64,000 nucleotides of DNA, taken from Rhabdaerophilum calidifontis (GTDB lineage Bacteria > Pseudomonadota > Alphaproteobacteria > Rhizobiales > Beijerinckiaceae). The notes under the pieces are model-generated. The model was given only the letters and a program-made list of their open reading frames with translations, was not told where the DNA came from and did not search any database. The translations under genes and the position numbers were made by a program. The DNA lies in contig NZ_VTRS01000007.1 of assembly GCF_008641065.1 (NCBI RefSeq), positions 95,509 through 159,508 of the forward strand, read 5' to 3'. Shown in pieces: positions 43,972 to 53,773 of this stretch (within the stretch, counting starts at the first letter, position 1; each line of letters opens with the position of its first letter).

Positions 43972-46587
43972 CTAGGAGAGTGTCCGTTCGAGAATGTCGC
44001 CGAGATCGCGCGAACGGGCCGTGCCTTCGGCGAGGCTGCGCAGCGCCGCTTCCGCCTGCGCCCGCCGTCCGGGTTCGAGGCTGCGCCAGGTGCGGAACGC
44101 GGTGGCGAGCCGTGCCGCGACCTGCGGGTTGCGCTGATCGAGTGCCGCGATGATCTCGGCGACGAGCCGGTAACCGGCGCCGTCCGGCGCATGGAAGCCG
44201 CGCGGATTGGCATTCGCGAACGTGCCGACCAGCGCCCGCACCCGGTTGGGATTGGCGATGGTGAAATGCGGATGCCGCGTCAGCGCGCGGATCCGCGCCA
44301 CCGCATCCGCGCCGCCGATGCGCGCCTGAAGCCCGAACCACATGTCGAGGATCAGCGGTTCCTCGGCGAAGCGCGTCGCGAAATCCTCGAGCGCCGGGTC
44401 GCGCAGGTCCGGCTCGGCGATCAGCAGCGCTGCGAGCGCCGCCATCCGGTCGGTCATGTTGTCGGCCTGCGCGTATTGGCGACGAGCCGCTTCGCCCCCC
44501 GTGGCCGGATCGGCGGCGACGAGATAGCGCAGGAGCTGCGCCTTCAGCGCCCGGCGCCCGGCGCTGGCGCCGTCCGGGCTGAACCCGCGCTCGGCATCGA
44601 GGCGGGCATAGGTCTCGCGGGCGATGCCGGCGATGGCGCGGCCGACCGCCTGCCGCAGGCCGTCGACCGCGCGGCCGATCGCGTCCGGATCGACATCGGC
44701 GCCGATCTCGCGGGCCATGTCGCTTTCGCTTGGCAGGCCGGTCGCGAGCGCCGCAAAGGCCGGATCAGCGGCGCTGGTCGCGACGAGATGGCCGATCGCC
44801 TCGGCTAGGCGGGCATCGGTGAGCGGTTCGCCGCCCTGCCGGATTGCGGCGGTGGAGCGTCGGAGCAGGTCGGTTGCAGCGTCCTGGAGCGCCTGCCAGC
44901 GGTTGAACGGGTCGGTATCGTGGCGCGCGAGCGTCAGGAGATCGCCGTCCCGCCGCGCGATGTCGAGCTTCACCGGCGCCGAAAAGCCGCGCAGCAGCGA
45001 CGGGATCGGCCGTTCGGCCATCCCGGTCCAGACCCGGCTCGCCGCGGCCCCATCGAGGATCAGCGTCTCTTCCGCCGCGCATTCGCCGCCCGAGGGTGCA
45101 ATCAACCCGAGGCGGATCGGGATCACCTGCGGCCCCTTTTCCAGCTGGCCGGGGGTTGGCGGGGTTTCCTGGCGGAAATCGAGCCGATAGGTGCCGCTTT
45201 CCGCATCATATGCCTCGGTCACGCGCACCACAGGCGTTCCGGCCTGGTCATACCAGCGCATGAAGGGGGCAAGGTCGCGGCCGGAGACATCGGCGAAGCA
45301 CTGGATGAACTGCTCGACGATCGCCGCTTCGCCGTCATGCCGCGCGAAGTAGAGATCCATGCCCTTCCGGAACGCTTCCGGTCCGACCAGGATGCGCAGC
45401 ATCTGGATCAGCTCGGAGCCCTTGTTGTAGACGGTCGCCGTGTAGAAGTTGTTGATTTCCTTGTAGGTCTGCGGGCGGACCGGATGCGCCAGCGGCCCGG
45501 CATCCTCGACGAATTGCGAGGCGCGCAGCGTCTGGACATTGGCGATGCGTTCCACCGCGCGGCTGCGCTGATCGGAGGAGAATTCCTGGTCGCGGAAGAC
45601 GGTGAGCCCCTCCTTCAGGCAGAGCTGGAACCAGTCGCGGCAGGTGATGCGGTTTCCCGTCCAGTTGTGGAAGTATTCATGCGCGACGATTGCTTCGATG
45701 TTATGGTAGTCTTGATCGGTCGCGGTCTCTGGCGAGGCGAGGATGTAGCGGTCGTTGAAGATGTTGAGGCCCTTGTTCTCCATCGCCCCCATGTTGAAAT
45801 CGGAAACGGCGACAATGTTGAACAGGTCGAGATCGTATTCGCGGCCGAAGACCGTTTCGTCCCAGGCCATTGCGCGCTTCAGGGCATCCATGGCATAGGC
45901 GGCGCGGCCGGCCTTGCCGCGCTCGACATAGACATTGAGCGTCACCCGCCGGCCCGAGGGGGTGACGTGGTGATCGGTCACGGCGTCGAGATCGCCGGCG
46001 ACCAGGGCGAACAGGTAGCAGGGCTTCTTGTGCGGATCGTCCCAGACCGCGAAATGGCGGCCGCCGGGCAGTTCGCCGGCCTCGACCGGGTTGCCGTTGG
46101 AGAGCAGCAGCGGCGCTTCCGCCTTGTCCGCCTCGATCCGCACGCGCCAGGTCGCCATCACGTCCGGCCGGTCGAGGAAATAGGTGATGCGGCGGAAGCC
46201 GTCCGCCTCGCATTGCGTGCAATAGACGCCGTTCGAGCGGTAGAGCCCCATCAGCTTGGTGTTGGCGGCCGGGTTCACATGCGTTTCGAGCCGCAAGGTG
46301 AAGGGGCCGTCCGGCACGGCGGGGATCACCAGGCGGTCCGGCGTCGCCACATAGGCCGCGGGCGTGAGCAGGCTGCCGTCGATCGCCGCCGAGACCAGCA
46401 TGAGTTCGTCGCCGTCGAGTTCCAGCGGCACGCCGGCGCGTCCGGCCGGGTTGCGGCGCATGGTCAGCGTCGCCGCGACCGTGGTCGCCGCCGGGGCCAG
46501 CCGCAGGTCGAGCGCGACATGCTCGATCAGGAAATCCGGCGCGCGGTAATCGGCGAGGCGGATGACGGGCGGGTTCTCGGAGCGCAT
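43972..46587 (-). CDS. pepN: Aminopeptidase N (M1 family)
   Basis: Zinc aminopeptidase of 871 residues. Substrate-anchoring GAMENKG is followed by the zinc site HEYFHNWTGNRITCRDWFQL with the third ligand in LKEGLTVFRDQEF, exactly as in bacterial PepN. The C-terminal ARM-like domain is complete. ATG 46587 is chosen because the family starts close to this point; longer in-frame starts enter the spacer. Confidence 0.95.
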   Translation of the reverse strand: MRSENPPVIRLADYRAPDFLIEHVALDLRLAPAATTVAATLTMRRNPAGRAGVPLELDGDELMLVSAAIDGSLLTPAAYVATPDRLVIPAVPDGPFTLRLETHVNPAANTKLMGLYRSNGVYCTQCEADGFRRITYFLDRPDVMATWRVRIEADKAEAPLLLSNGNPVEAGELPGGRHFAVWDDPHKKPCYLFALVAGDLDAVTDHHVTPSGRRVTLNVYVERGKAGRAAYAMDALKRAMAWDETVFGREYDLDLFNIVAVSDFNMGAMENKGLNIFNDRYILASPETATDQDYHNIEAIVAHEYFHNWTGNRITCRDWFQLCLKEGLTVFRDQEFSSDQRSRAVERIANVQTLRASQFVEDAGPLAHPVRPQTYKEINNFYTATVYNKGSELIQMLRILVGPEAFRKGMDLYFARHDGEAAIVEQFIQCFADVSGRDLAPFMRWYDQAGTPVVRVTEAYDAESGTYRLDFRQETPPTPGQLEKGPQVIPIRLGLIAPSGGECAAEETLILDGAAASRVWTGMAERPIPSLLRGFSAPVKLDIARRDGDLLTLARHDTDPFNRWQALQDAATDLLRRSTAAIRQGGEPLTDARLAEAIGHLVATSAADPAFAALATGLPSESDMAREIGADVDPDAIGRAVDGLRQAVGRAIAGIARETYARLDAERGFSPDGASAGRRALKAQLLRYLVAADPATGGEAARRQYAQADNMTDRMAALAALLIAEPDLRDPALEDFATRFAEEPLILDMWFGLQARIGGADAVARIRALTRHPHFTIANPNRVRALVGTFANANPRGFHAPDGAGYRLVAEIIAALDQRNPQVAARLATAFRTWRSLEPGRRAQAEAALRSLAEGTARSRDLGDILERTLS

Positions 46588-46664
46588 GGGGAATCCTGTC
46601 GGAGGAAGGGAGGTCTCACCTTGTCCGGTCGCGCGGCGGGAGGCAACCCGTCCGCGCGTCGCGG

Positions 46665-47879
46665 TCAGGTGAGGCCGTTGCGGGCGCAATGCCGGCGCAA
46701 GAGCAGCATCAGCGCCAGCGACACGAGCGCCGTGGCGAACATCAGGCTCACGACCATCGGCGCGCCGAGCCGGTCGAGCAGGAAGCCGCCGAGAATCGGC
46801 GCCACCGCGCCGGCGGCGTTCTGCGCCACGGTGACGCGGTTGAGCCGCTCGCCATAGCCGCGCGTGCCGAACATCGCCAGCACGAGCGCCCCGCGCGCGA
46901 TGGTCAGAAGCCCATTCGAGATGCCGTAGAGCGCCGCGAACAAGCCGCCGAGCCCCACGCCACCACCCGAAACCTGGAGCACCATGAAAGCAACCGGCAG
47001 GCAGATCGCCGAGATCAGCCCCGTCCACATCGCGGAATAGCGGCCCCCGAACAGCAATTCACCGACCCGGCCGGCGACCTGGAACGCCCCGACAAGGCTG
47101 CCGATGGCGATCGCCGCCGCCGGCACGAAGCCGATTCCCTTCAGCACTTCGAACACGAGCAGCGACCAGGCATTGAAGATCAGCCCGTTGAGCGCGAGCA
47201 TCGCCGCAAGCAACAGGAAGGCGAGGAGATGCGCCTCCGGCGGCAGGCCGGGCGGCAGGGCAGGGGGCGCGGTGCCCGCGTCGGACCGCGCCTCGCCGGT
47301 TGCCGGGAGGCGGAGATGAATTCCAAGGCAGATCACGAGATGCATCACCGCGAAGACGAAGGCGATCGAGCGCCAATCGAGGAAGGACTGGAGCCAGGCC
47401 GTGAAGGGCCAGAAGATCGTCGAGGCAAGCCCGCCCATGAAGGTGAGGAACGAGATCGCCCGCCGCGCCTGCGCGCCGGCGATCTGCGTCAGCGCCGTGA
47501 AAGCGGCCGAATAGAGGATCATCGGCCCGCCGATCGCGATCACGCTCCAGGCGAGGTAGTAGAAGGCGGCGTCCGGCGCGAAGCCGAGCAGGCCGAGCCC
47601 GAGCCCGGTGATGATCGAGCCCGTGCTCATCACCACGCGCGAGCCCGCGCGGTCCTGCCAGCGGCCGATGCGCGGCCCGAACAGCGCTGCCGCCACCAGC
47701 GGCAGCGAGGCGCCGGCCAGCGTCGCGGCGCTCGAAAGCCCGAGCGCGCGGCCGATCTCCGGCGCCAGCAGCGAAAGCAGGTAATAGGTCGAGCCCCAGC
47801 CGATGATCTGGGTGATGCCGAGGCCGAAGATCGCGAGGCGAACCCGCGGACCGAGCGCCGAGGTCTGCGCGAGGTGCAT
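46665..47879 (-). CDS. MFS transporter
   Basis: A 404-residue, 12-segment major facilitator protein. The first segment (LAIFGLGITQIIGWGSTYYLLSLLAPEI) and the GRWQDRAGSRVVM loop are typical; a second repeat starts near LLAFLLLAAMLALNGLIF. The substrate cannot be told. ATG 47879 is chosen over a longer start at 47945, which would cross a terminator hairpin. Confidence 0.85.
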   Translation of the reverse strand: MHLAQTSALGPRVRLAIFGLGITQIIGWGSTYYLLSLLAPEIGRALGLSSAATLAGASLPLVAAALFGPRIGRWQDRAGSRVVMSTGSIITGLGLGLLGFAPDAAFYYLAWSVIAIGGPMILYSAAFTALTQIAGAQARRAISFLTFMGGLASTIFWPFTAWLQSFLDWRSIAFVFAVMHLVICLGIHLRLPATGEARSDAGTAPPALPPGLPPEAHLLAFLLLAAMLALNGLIFNAWSLLVFEVLKGIGFVPAAAIAIGSLVGAFQVAGRVGELLFGGRYSAMWTGLISAICLPVAFMVLQVSGGGVGLGGLFAALYGISNGLLTIARGALVLAMFGTRGYGERLNRVTVAQNAAGAVAPILGGFLLDRLGAPMVVSLMFATALVSLALMLLLRRHCARNGLT

Positions 47880-47916
47880 GAACTGTCCTGAAAGCCGAGA
47901 GAAAGGTTCGAAACGA

Positions 47917-47943
47917 GAATGCCGCCGGAACCCGGCGGCATTC
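47917..47943. terminator. Hairpin between tctC and the MFS gene
   Basis: GAATGCCGCCGG / CCGGCGGCATTC is a perfect 12-base stem with a three-base loop. It is about 55 bases past the tctC stop on the minus strand. The following T run is weak on that side (CTCGTTTC) but a TTCTTTATT lies on the other. Likely terminator of the tct operon. Confidence 0.65.
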
Positions 47944-47998
47944 AAGTTCTTTATTCGGTTTTTATCGAACTATCGAATTTCAGGCCAGGAGGCCGGGA

Positions 47999-48970
47999 TC
48001 ACGGCTTGACCTTGGCCTTGAGCAGCGGCACCCAGCGGTCGTTCTCGCTCTTGATCAGCGCGGCGAGCGCCTCGGGCGAGGCGCCCTTGGCATCCGGCAC
48101 CACGCCGCCGAGATCCTCGAGCTTCTTCTTCGTCGCCGGGTCGGTCACGGCGGCGATGAGCGCATCGGAAAGCTTCTTCATCACATCCGCCGGCACGCCC
48201 TTCGGCGCCACGAGCGCATTCCAGGCCGAGACCTGGTAGGCGGGCAGGCCGGCTTCCTTGGTGGTCGGCACATCGGCCAGCGCCGGCGAGCGCTCCGGAG
48301 TCGCGATGGCGAGGCCGCGGATCGTTCCGCCCTTCACCTGCGACGAAACCGAGACGATCTGGTCGCAGATGTAATCAACCTTGCCGCCGATGAGATCCGT
48401 CACCGCCGGGCCGGTGCCGCGATAGGGGATGGAGTTCGGGTCGATCTTCAGCATCTCGTGCAGCAGGATGCAGGTGATGTGGGAGACGGAACCCGAGCCA
48501 GCATGGGCCTGGTTGATCGTCTTCTCGTTCTTCTTGGCGTAATCCATGAACTCCTTGAAGTCCTTCACCGGAAGGTCCTTGCGGGTCACGATTACGATCG
48601 GCGTGCCGGCGGCAAGGCCGATCGGCTGGAAATCCTTCTGCGGATCATAGGTGAGGTTGGGATAGAGGCCGGGCGAGGCGCCCAGCGTGCCCATATGCCC
48701 CATGCCGATCGTGTAGCCGTCCGGCGCGGCCTTGGCCACGCGCGCCTGGCCGGTGGTGCCGCCGGCGCCCGCGACATTCTCGACGATCAGCGGCTGGCCG
48801 AGGGTCTTGGACATGTGCTCGCCGACGATGCGGGCGATCACGTCCGTGGGGCCACCGGCGGCGAAGGGCACCACCACGGTAATCGGTTTCGTCGGGTAGC
48901 CCTGCGCCATGGCTCCCAGCGTGCCGAGGGCCAGGATCGCGGTGGCGCCGAGCAGATGATGGATCTTCAT
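47999..48970 (-). CDS. tctC: Tripartite tricarboxylate transporter binding protein TctC
   Basis: Periplasmic binding protein of the TTT family, 323 residues, with a signal peptide cleaved after GAMA. Typical blocks: YPTKPITVVVPFAAGGPTDV, ENVAGAGGTTGQARVAKAAPDGYTIG, the SHITCILLHEMLKID region and GTGPAVTDLIGGKVDYICDQ. The ligand is probably a carboxylic acid. GGGAGAACAAGA precedes the ATG. Last gene of tctB-tctA-tctC. Confidence 0.92.
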   Translation of the reverse strand: MKIHHLLGATAILALGTLGAMAQGYPTKPITVVVPFAAGGPTDVIARIVGEHMSKTLGQPLIVENVAGAGGTTGQARVAKAAPDGYTIGMGHMGTLGASPGLYPNLTYDPQKDFQPIGLAAGTPIVIVTRKDLPVKDFKEFMDYAKKNEKTINQAHAGSGSVSHITCILLHEMLKIDPNSIPYRGTGPAVTDLIGGKVDYICDQIVSVSSQVKGGTIRGLAIATPERSPALADVPTTKEAGLPAYQVSAWNALVAPKGVPADVMKKLSDALIAAVTDPATKKKLEDLGGVVPDAKGASPEALAALIKSENDRWVPLLKAKVKP

Positions 48971-49045
48971 TCTTGTTCTCCCTGTTGGTCTGGAAAGGCT
49001 GCCGGCGGGCCGGGAGCCGGCCGGCAAGGGCGCGGATCGGCGCAC

Positions 49046-50554
49046 CTATTCGACGAAGACTTCGTCGCGCTTCTTGCGCAGGGACGGCGTCACGGCAAGC
49101 ACCAGCAGGATCCCCGAGACGATGATCAGCACCGTGGAGATCGGGTGCTGGGAGAAGCTGACGAAGGTCGTCGGATCCCCGCGCGACAGCAGCATCGCCT
49201 GCCGGAGCTTTTCCTCCATCAGCTTGCCGAGAACGAAAGCCACGAGCATCGGGGCCGGCTCGAAGCTGAGCTTGATCAGCACATAGCCGCAAAGCCCGAA
49301 AAAGGCCGTGAGCATCACGTCGAAAGGCTGGTTGTTGATCGAGTAGACGCCGATCGCGCAGAAGATCAGGATCGCGGGGAACAGCATCCGGTAGGGTACG
49401 CGCAGCAGCCGCACCCAGAGCCCGACCAGCGGCAGATTGATGATGACGAGCATCAGGTTGCCGATCCACATCGACGCGATCATGCCCCAGAACAGATCCG
49501 GCTGCTTCTGCATGATCTGCGGCCCCGGCACGATGCCGTGGATCGTCATCGCGCCGACCATGATCGCCATCACCGCGTTCGGCGGAATGCCGAGCGTGAG
49601 CAGCGGGATGAACGAGGTCTGTGCAGCGGCGTTGTTGGCCGATTCCGGCCCTGCGACGCCGCAGATGGCGCCCTTGCCGAATTCCTTGGGGGTCTTGGAG
49701 AGCTTCTTCTCAAGCGTATAGGAGCCGAAGGCCGCGAGCACCGCGCCGCCGCCCGGCAGGATGCCGAGGATGGAGCCGAGCAGGGTGCCGCGCACCACCG
49801 CCGGCGCGGCCTCCTTGAGATCCGCCCGCGTCGGCATCAGGTTCGTGACCTTCTGCTCGACGATGTCGCGGCTCTGTTCCTGTTCGAGATTGCGCAGGAT
49901 TTCCGCGAAGCCGAACACGCCCATGGCGAGGGTCACGAATTCGATGCCGTCGGCCAGCGGCAGCAGCCCGAAGGTCATGCGCTGCTCGCCGGTTTCGAGA
50001 TCGGTGCCGACGGTCGAGAGCAGCAGGCCGAGGAAGATCATCGCCAGCGCCTTCAGCACCGAGCCGCTCGCCAGCACCACCGCACAGACGAGGCCCAGCA
50101 CCATGAGCGAGAAATAATCCGCGGGCCCGAACGCCTGCGCGATCTCGGTCAGCGGCTTGCCGAGTGCCGCGATCAGGATCGTGCCGAACGTGCCGGCGAT
50201 GAACGAGCCGATCGCGGCGATGGCAAGCGCCGCGCCGGCGCGACCCTTCTTCGCCATCTGGTGCCCGTCGAGTGCGGTGACGACCGAAGAGGATTCTCCC
50301 GGCAGGTTGACGAGGATCGCGGTCGTCGAGCCGCCATATTGCGCGCCGTAATAGATGCCCGCGAGCATGATCAGCGCGCCGGTCGGGTCGAGCTTGTAGG
50401 TGATCGGCAGCAGCATCGCGATGGTCGCGACAGGGCCGATGCCCGGCAGCACGCCGATGAGCGTGCCCACCAGCGCCCCGAGCAGACAGAGCAGGATATT
50501 CTGGATTGTCGCCGCGACCGAGAAGCCATAGGCGAGATTCGAGAGCAGTTCCAT
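49046..50554 (-). CDS. tctA: Tripartite tricarboxylate transporter large permease TctA
   Basis: A 502-residue membrane protein with about 11 hydrophobic segments. Family signatures [23 protein letters not shown] and [20 protein letters not shown] are present, as is the second repeat [19 protein letters not shown]. Works with TctB and TctC. Starts 13 bases after tctB. Confidence 0.94.
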   Translation of the reverse strand: MELLSNLAYGFSVAATIQNILLCLLGALVGTLIGVLPGIGPVATIAMLLPITYKLDPTGALIMLAGIYYGAQYGGSTTAILVNLPGESSSVVTALDGHQMAKKGRAGAALAIAAIGSFIAGTFGTILIAALGKPLTEIAQAFGPADYFSLMVLGLVCAVVLASGSVLKALAMIFLGLLLSTVGTDLETGEQRMTFGLLPLADGIEFVTLAMGVFGFAEILRNLEQEQSRDIVEQKVTNLMPTRADLKEAAPAVVRGTLLGSILGILPGGGAVLAAFGSYTLEKKLSKTPKEFGKGAICGVAGPESANNAAAQTSFIPLLTLGIPPNAVMAIMVGAMTIHGIVPGPQIMQKQPDLFWGMIASMWIGNLMLVIINLPLVGLWVRLLRVPYRMLFPAILIFCAIGVYSINNQPFDVMLTAFFGLCGYVLIKLSFEPAPMLVAFVLGKLMEEKLRQAMLLSRGDPTTFVSFSQHPISTVLIIVSGILLVLAVTPSLRKKRDEVFVE

Positions 50555-50567
50555 CGGACGCGGGACC

Positions 50568-51032
50568 CTAGAATTGCGGCCACAGGGGGATCGGCTGGCC
50601 AAGCGCGATCGGGAACAGGAAGCCGCAGAACGCGGTGAGCGCGATGGCGAAGACGAGCGCCTCCTTCCAGCGTATGTCGCGCGCGGCGGTTCCGGCCAGC
50701 AGCACCATCGGGATGCCTGAAACCGCAAGCCCGAAGGTGCGGATCATCAGCGCGAACAGCACGACCGAGCCGAGGATCGCAATGATGCCGCGGAACGAGA
50801 AACGCTCGATATGCGGCCCTTCCTTCATCCAGCCCGTGATCATGACCATCGCGCCCAGCCCGACGAGCCCGTAGGCGAAGAGGCGCGGTGCGGTGCCGGA
50901 GGCGAAGCCGACCCGCCCCGAGGCCGGGAGATGGTTGACGAGATAGAGCGCGAGCAGCGCGATCAGGATGAGCGCGAGCCCGCCGACGATATCCTGCGGC
51001 GAGCGCGCAGCCTGGCTTCGATGGTCTGACAC
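50568..51032 (-). CDS. tctB: Tripartite tricarboxylate transporter small permease TctB
   Basis: A 154-residue membrane protein with four hydrophobic segments (GGLALILIALLALYLVNHL, LFAYGLVGLGAMVMITGW and two more). Start is GTG at 51032, supported by GGAGGGGG; a longer frame upstream runs into AT-rich regulatory DNA. First gene of the tctBAC operon. Confidence 0.85.
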   Translation of the reverse strand: MSDHRSQAARSPQDIVGGLALILIALLALYLVNHLPASGRVGFASGTAPRLFAYGLVGLGAMVMITGWMKEGPHIERFSFRGIIAILGSVVLFALMIRTFGLAVSGIPMVLLAGTAARDIRWKEALVFAIALTAFCGFLFPIALGQPIPLWPQF

Positions 51033-51517
51033 TGAACCCCCTCCCGGAGCAAGCGCGGTAGCCGCGTCTTGAATTTGATCGAATGACCGATGGAATGTCG
51101 TATCGGGCTTTTTGCTGTGCCTGTAAAGAGCAAAAACGGCTATGTTATTCAATATCCTGTCAAAACTGACGCGATCAATAGTTATACAGCCACTCAAAAC
51201 GGCATGTATTGAATCGCGTCTGGATATATGGCTTTCTGTTGTTTTATCTCGGGTCGCGAGGTAATTCTGACGCAATCAACTGCGGAAGTCGGATTGATCG
51301 ATTAGACTTTCGGGGCGCCGATTCGGGCCCTCGAAGCCGTTTTCTGGACTTGTGCGCCGCAGCATCGGGCGCAATGCTCTTGCTGCCATGTCGGCGCCGC
51401 CGATGCCGGCGCCTGCCCTCCGGCCCGGATCTGCGGCCCGATCCTGTGCCAGGCTGGCGCATTGCCTTGCCGGCGTATCTGCTTTACGCGGAAAGCCCGT
51501 TCCTTTTCCGGCGCCCC
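51033..51517. promoter_or_regulatory. Divergent control region between tctB and the TauE/SafE gene
   Basis: About 485 bases without a supported gene. The part 51060-51300 is markedly AT-rich. A motif close to CTGACGCGATCAA occurs three times: 51166-51179 forward, 51208-51222 reversed (CAGACGCGATTCAAT when read on the minus strand), and 51267-51279 forward (with A for G). AAAACGGC followed by a TATT-rich stretch is also repeated near 51134 and 51197. The set looks like a regulator-binding array for the divergent transporter genes. The part 51300-51517 shows nothing clear. Confidence 0.5.
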
Positions 51518-52348
51518 ATGCTCGGCATTCCCCTTCAGGATCTTCTCGTCCTTGTTGCTGCGCTCCTGGGCGCGGGGCTCGTCACCGGGCTACTCGCCGG
51601 CATGTTCGGCGTCGGCGGCGGCGCGGTCATCGTTCCGGTGCTCTACCAGATCTTCGGCCTGCTCGACGTGCCGGAGGCGATCCGCATGCATCTCTGCGTC
51701 GGCACCTCGCTGGCGATCATCATTCCGACCTCGATCCAGTCCTTCCGCGCCCATCGCGCCAGGGGCAAGGTGCTGGAGGCGGTGCTGCGGCTCTGGGCGG
51801 TTCCCGTGGTGCTCTCGGTGATCGCCGGCGGCGCGATCGCGGCCTTCGCGCCGGCGCTGCTGCTCAAGCTGGTTTTCGTCGCCGTGGCCGGCTCCAACGC
51901 GGTCAAGCTGCTTTCGGGGCGCGACGATTGGCGCATCGCGCCGGATCTGCCGGGGCGGCTCGGCATGCGCCTTTACGGCGTGCTGATCGGGCTTGCCTCG
52001 TCGCTGATGGGAATTGGCGGCGGCGCGATCTCGAACATGCTCCTCACGCTCCATGGCAGGTCGATCCACAATGCGGTTGCGACCTCATCCGGGCTCGGCG
52101 TGCTGATCTCGATTCCGGGCGCGATCGCCTACATGCTCGCCGGCTGGTCGCAGATGGCGAGCCTGCCGCCGCTTTCGGTCGGCTATGTCTCGCTGCTCGG
52201 CTTCGCGCTGGTGGCCCCAACCTCGACGCTGGTCGCCCCGCTTGGCGCCCGGCTGGCCCATGCCATGCCGAAGCGGCGGCTGGAGATTGCGTTCGGCGTT
52301 TTCCTGCTGCTCGTTTCGGCACGCTTCGTCTGGAGCCTCATTGCCTGA
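51518..52348 (+). CDS. TauE/SafE family sulfite/organosulfur exporter-like permease
   Basis: A 276-residue membrane protein with about eight segments in two halves. The half-repeat motifs are GMFGVGGGAVIVPVLY and GIGGGAISNMLLTLHG, diagnostic of TauE/SafE. Substrates are often sulfite, sulfoacetate or organic anions; not known here. ATG 51518 is chosen since the upstream extension is low-complexity. Confidence 0.9.
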   Translation: MLGIPLQDLLVLVAALLGAGLVTGLLAGMFGVGGGAVIVPVLYQIFGLLDVPEAIRMHLCVGTSLAIIIPTSIQSFRAHRARGKVLEAVLRLWAVPVVLSVIAGGAIAAFAPALLLKLVFVAVAGSNAVKLLSGRDDWRIAPDLPGRLGMRLYGVLIGLASSLMGIGGGAISNMLLTLHGRSIHNAVATSSGLGVLISIPGAIAYMLAGWSQMASLPPLSVGYVSLLGFALVAPTSTLVAPLGARLAHAMPKRRLEIAFGVFLLLVSARFVWSLIA

Positions 52349-52393
52349 TTGCCGGGCGCGCGGGGCCGGCTATGCTGGCGCCGAGGACCAGCC

Positions 52394-53737
52394 ATGGACC
52401 GTCACACGCCGCCAGACGCGCCTGCCCCGCTGCCCGCTTCCGGTCCGGACGGGGAGGAGATCGCGCGTCTGTTCCGCCGCATCGAGGCGGGGCGCGAGGC
52501 GCTTGTCGCCCTGACGCGCGACCTGATCCGTTTCCCGACCGTCAATCCGCCGGGTGATGCCTACGAAGCCTGTGCGCGCTTCCTCGGCGCGCGACTCGCG
52601 GGCACGGGCGCGACGGTGCGCTATGTCCGGGGGCATGGCGAGCCCGATGACAGCGATCTCCATCCGCGCGTGAACGTCATCGGCCGCTGGGAGAGCGGCC
52701 GGCCCGGCCCGGTGATCCATTTCAACGGCCATATCGACGTCGTCGAGGCGGGGCTGGGCTGGACGCTGCCGCCCTTCGCGGGCGAGGTGCGGGATGGCCG
52801 CGTCTATGGCCGCGGCGCCTGCGACATGAAGGGCGGAATCGCCGCGGCGCTGATCGCGGTCGAGGCGCTGCTCGCGGAGGGGCTGCTGAGCCAGGGCGCG
52901 CTCGAATTCTCCGGCACGGTCGACGAGGAGAGCGGCGGTTTCGGCGGCGTCGGCCATCTCGCGCGCAACGGCTGGTTCGATCGCGGCCGCGTCGACCACG
53001 TCATCATCCCCGAGCCGCTGAACCCGGATCGGGTCTGCCTCGGCCATCGCGGCGTCTACTGGGCCGAGGTCGAGATCCGCGGCCGTATCGGCCATGGGGC
53101 GATGCCGTTTCTCGGTGTGTCGGCGATCGCGGGCATGGGCGATTTCCTGGCCCTGATCGAGCGCGAGCTGCTGCCGGCGCTGCGTGCCCGGCGTACCCGC
53201 ATGCCCTGCGTGCCGGACGGCGCGCGCGCCGCGACGCTCAACCTCAACTCGATCCATGGCGGACAACCGGATCCGCATGGCGGCCGCCCGGCCCCGGTCG
53301 TGGCGGATCGCTGCCGGCTCGTGCTCGATCGTCGCTACCTGATCGAGGAGGATCCGGATGCGGTGACCGGCGAGATCGTGGCGCTGCTGGAGCGCGTGAA
53401 GGCGGGGCGCGCGGGGATCGATTATTCCCTGCGCGAGATCATGCGGTTCGAGCCGACGATGACCGAGCCGGAGGCGCCGCTCGTCCGTGCCCTAGACCAT
53501 TGGATCGAGGCGCTGTTCGGCCGGCCGGCCGCGCATGTCGCCTCGCCGGGCACCTACGACCAGAAGCATGTCGCGCGGTTCGGCCAGGTGCGCGATTGCG
53601 TCGCCTACGGCCCCGGCATCCTTGATCTCGCGCATCAGCCCGACGAATGGGTCGGCATCGATGACATGGTGACAAGCGCGAAAGTCATGGCCGCCACAAC
53701 GCTGACCTTGTTGCGGCGGGCGACGCCAGCGGCTTAA
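52394..53737 (+). CDS. M20 family metallopeptidase (ArgE/DapE-like)
   Basis: A 447-residue dinuclear zinc hydrolase. Ligands and base are visible: His in NGHIDVV, bridging Asp in GACDMKGG, the Glu pair in DEESGG, Glu in IPEPL, and the final His in LAHQPDEW. A dimerisation domain lies between. It precedes an Opp/Dpp-type importer, so it probably hydrolyses the imported peptide or acyl-amino acid. Confidence 0.9.
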   Translation: MDRHTPPDAPAPLPASGPDGEEIARLFRRIEAGREALVALTRDLIRFPTVNPPGDAYEACARFLGARLAGTGATVRYVRGHGEPDDSDLHPRVNVIGRWESGRPGPVIHFNGHIDVVEAGLGWTLPPFAGEVRDGRVYGRGACDMKGGIAAALIAVEALLAEGLLSQGALEFSGTVDEESGGFGGVGHLARNGWFDRGRVDHVIIPEPLNPDRVCLGHRGVYWAEVEIRGRIGHGAMPFLGVSAIAGMGDFLALIERELLPALRARRTRMPCVPDGARAATLNLNSIHGGQPDPHGGRPAPVVADRCRLVLDRRYLIEEDPDAVTGEIVALLERVKAGRAGIDYSLREIMRFEPTMTEPEAPLVRALDHWIEALFGRPAAHVASPGTYDQKHVARFGQVRDCVAYGPGILDLAHQPDEWVGIDDMVTSAKVMAATTLTLLRRATPAA

Positions 53738-53773
53738 TTGGCGCAAAGGCAGACAATGCCGGGGGAGAGAACG

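Noticed and set aside
51209..51517. N-terminal extension of the TauE/SafE gene
   Set aside because: Starts at TTG within AT-rich regulatory DNA and reads as low-complexity Arg/Pro-rich sequence before the first membrane segment.
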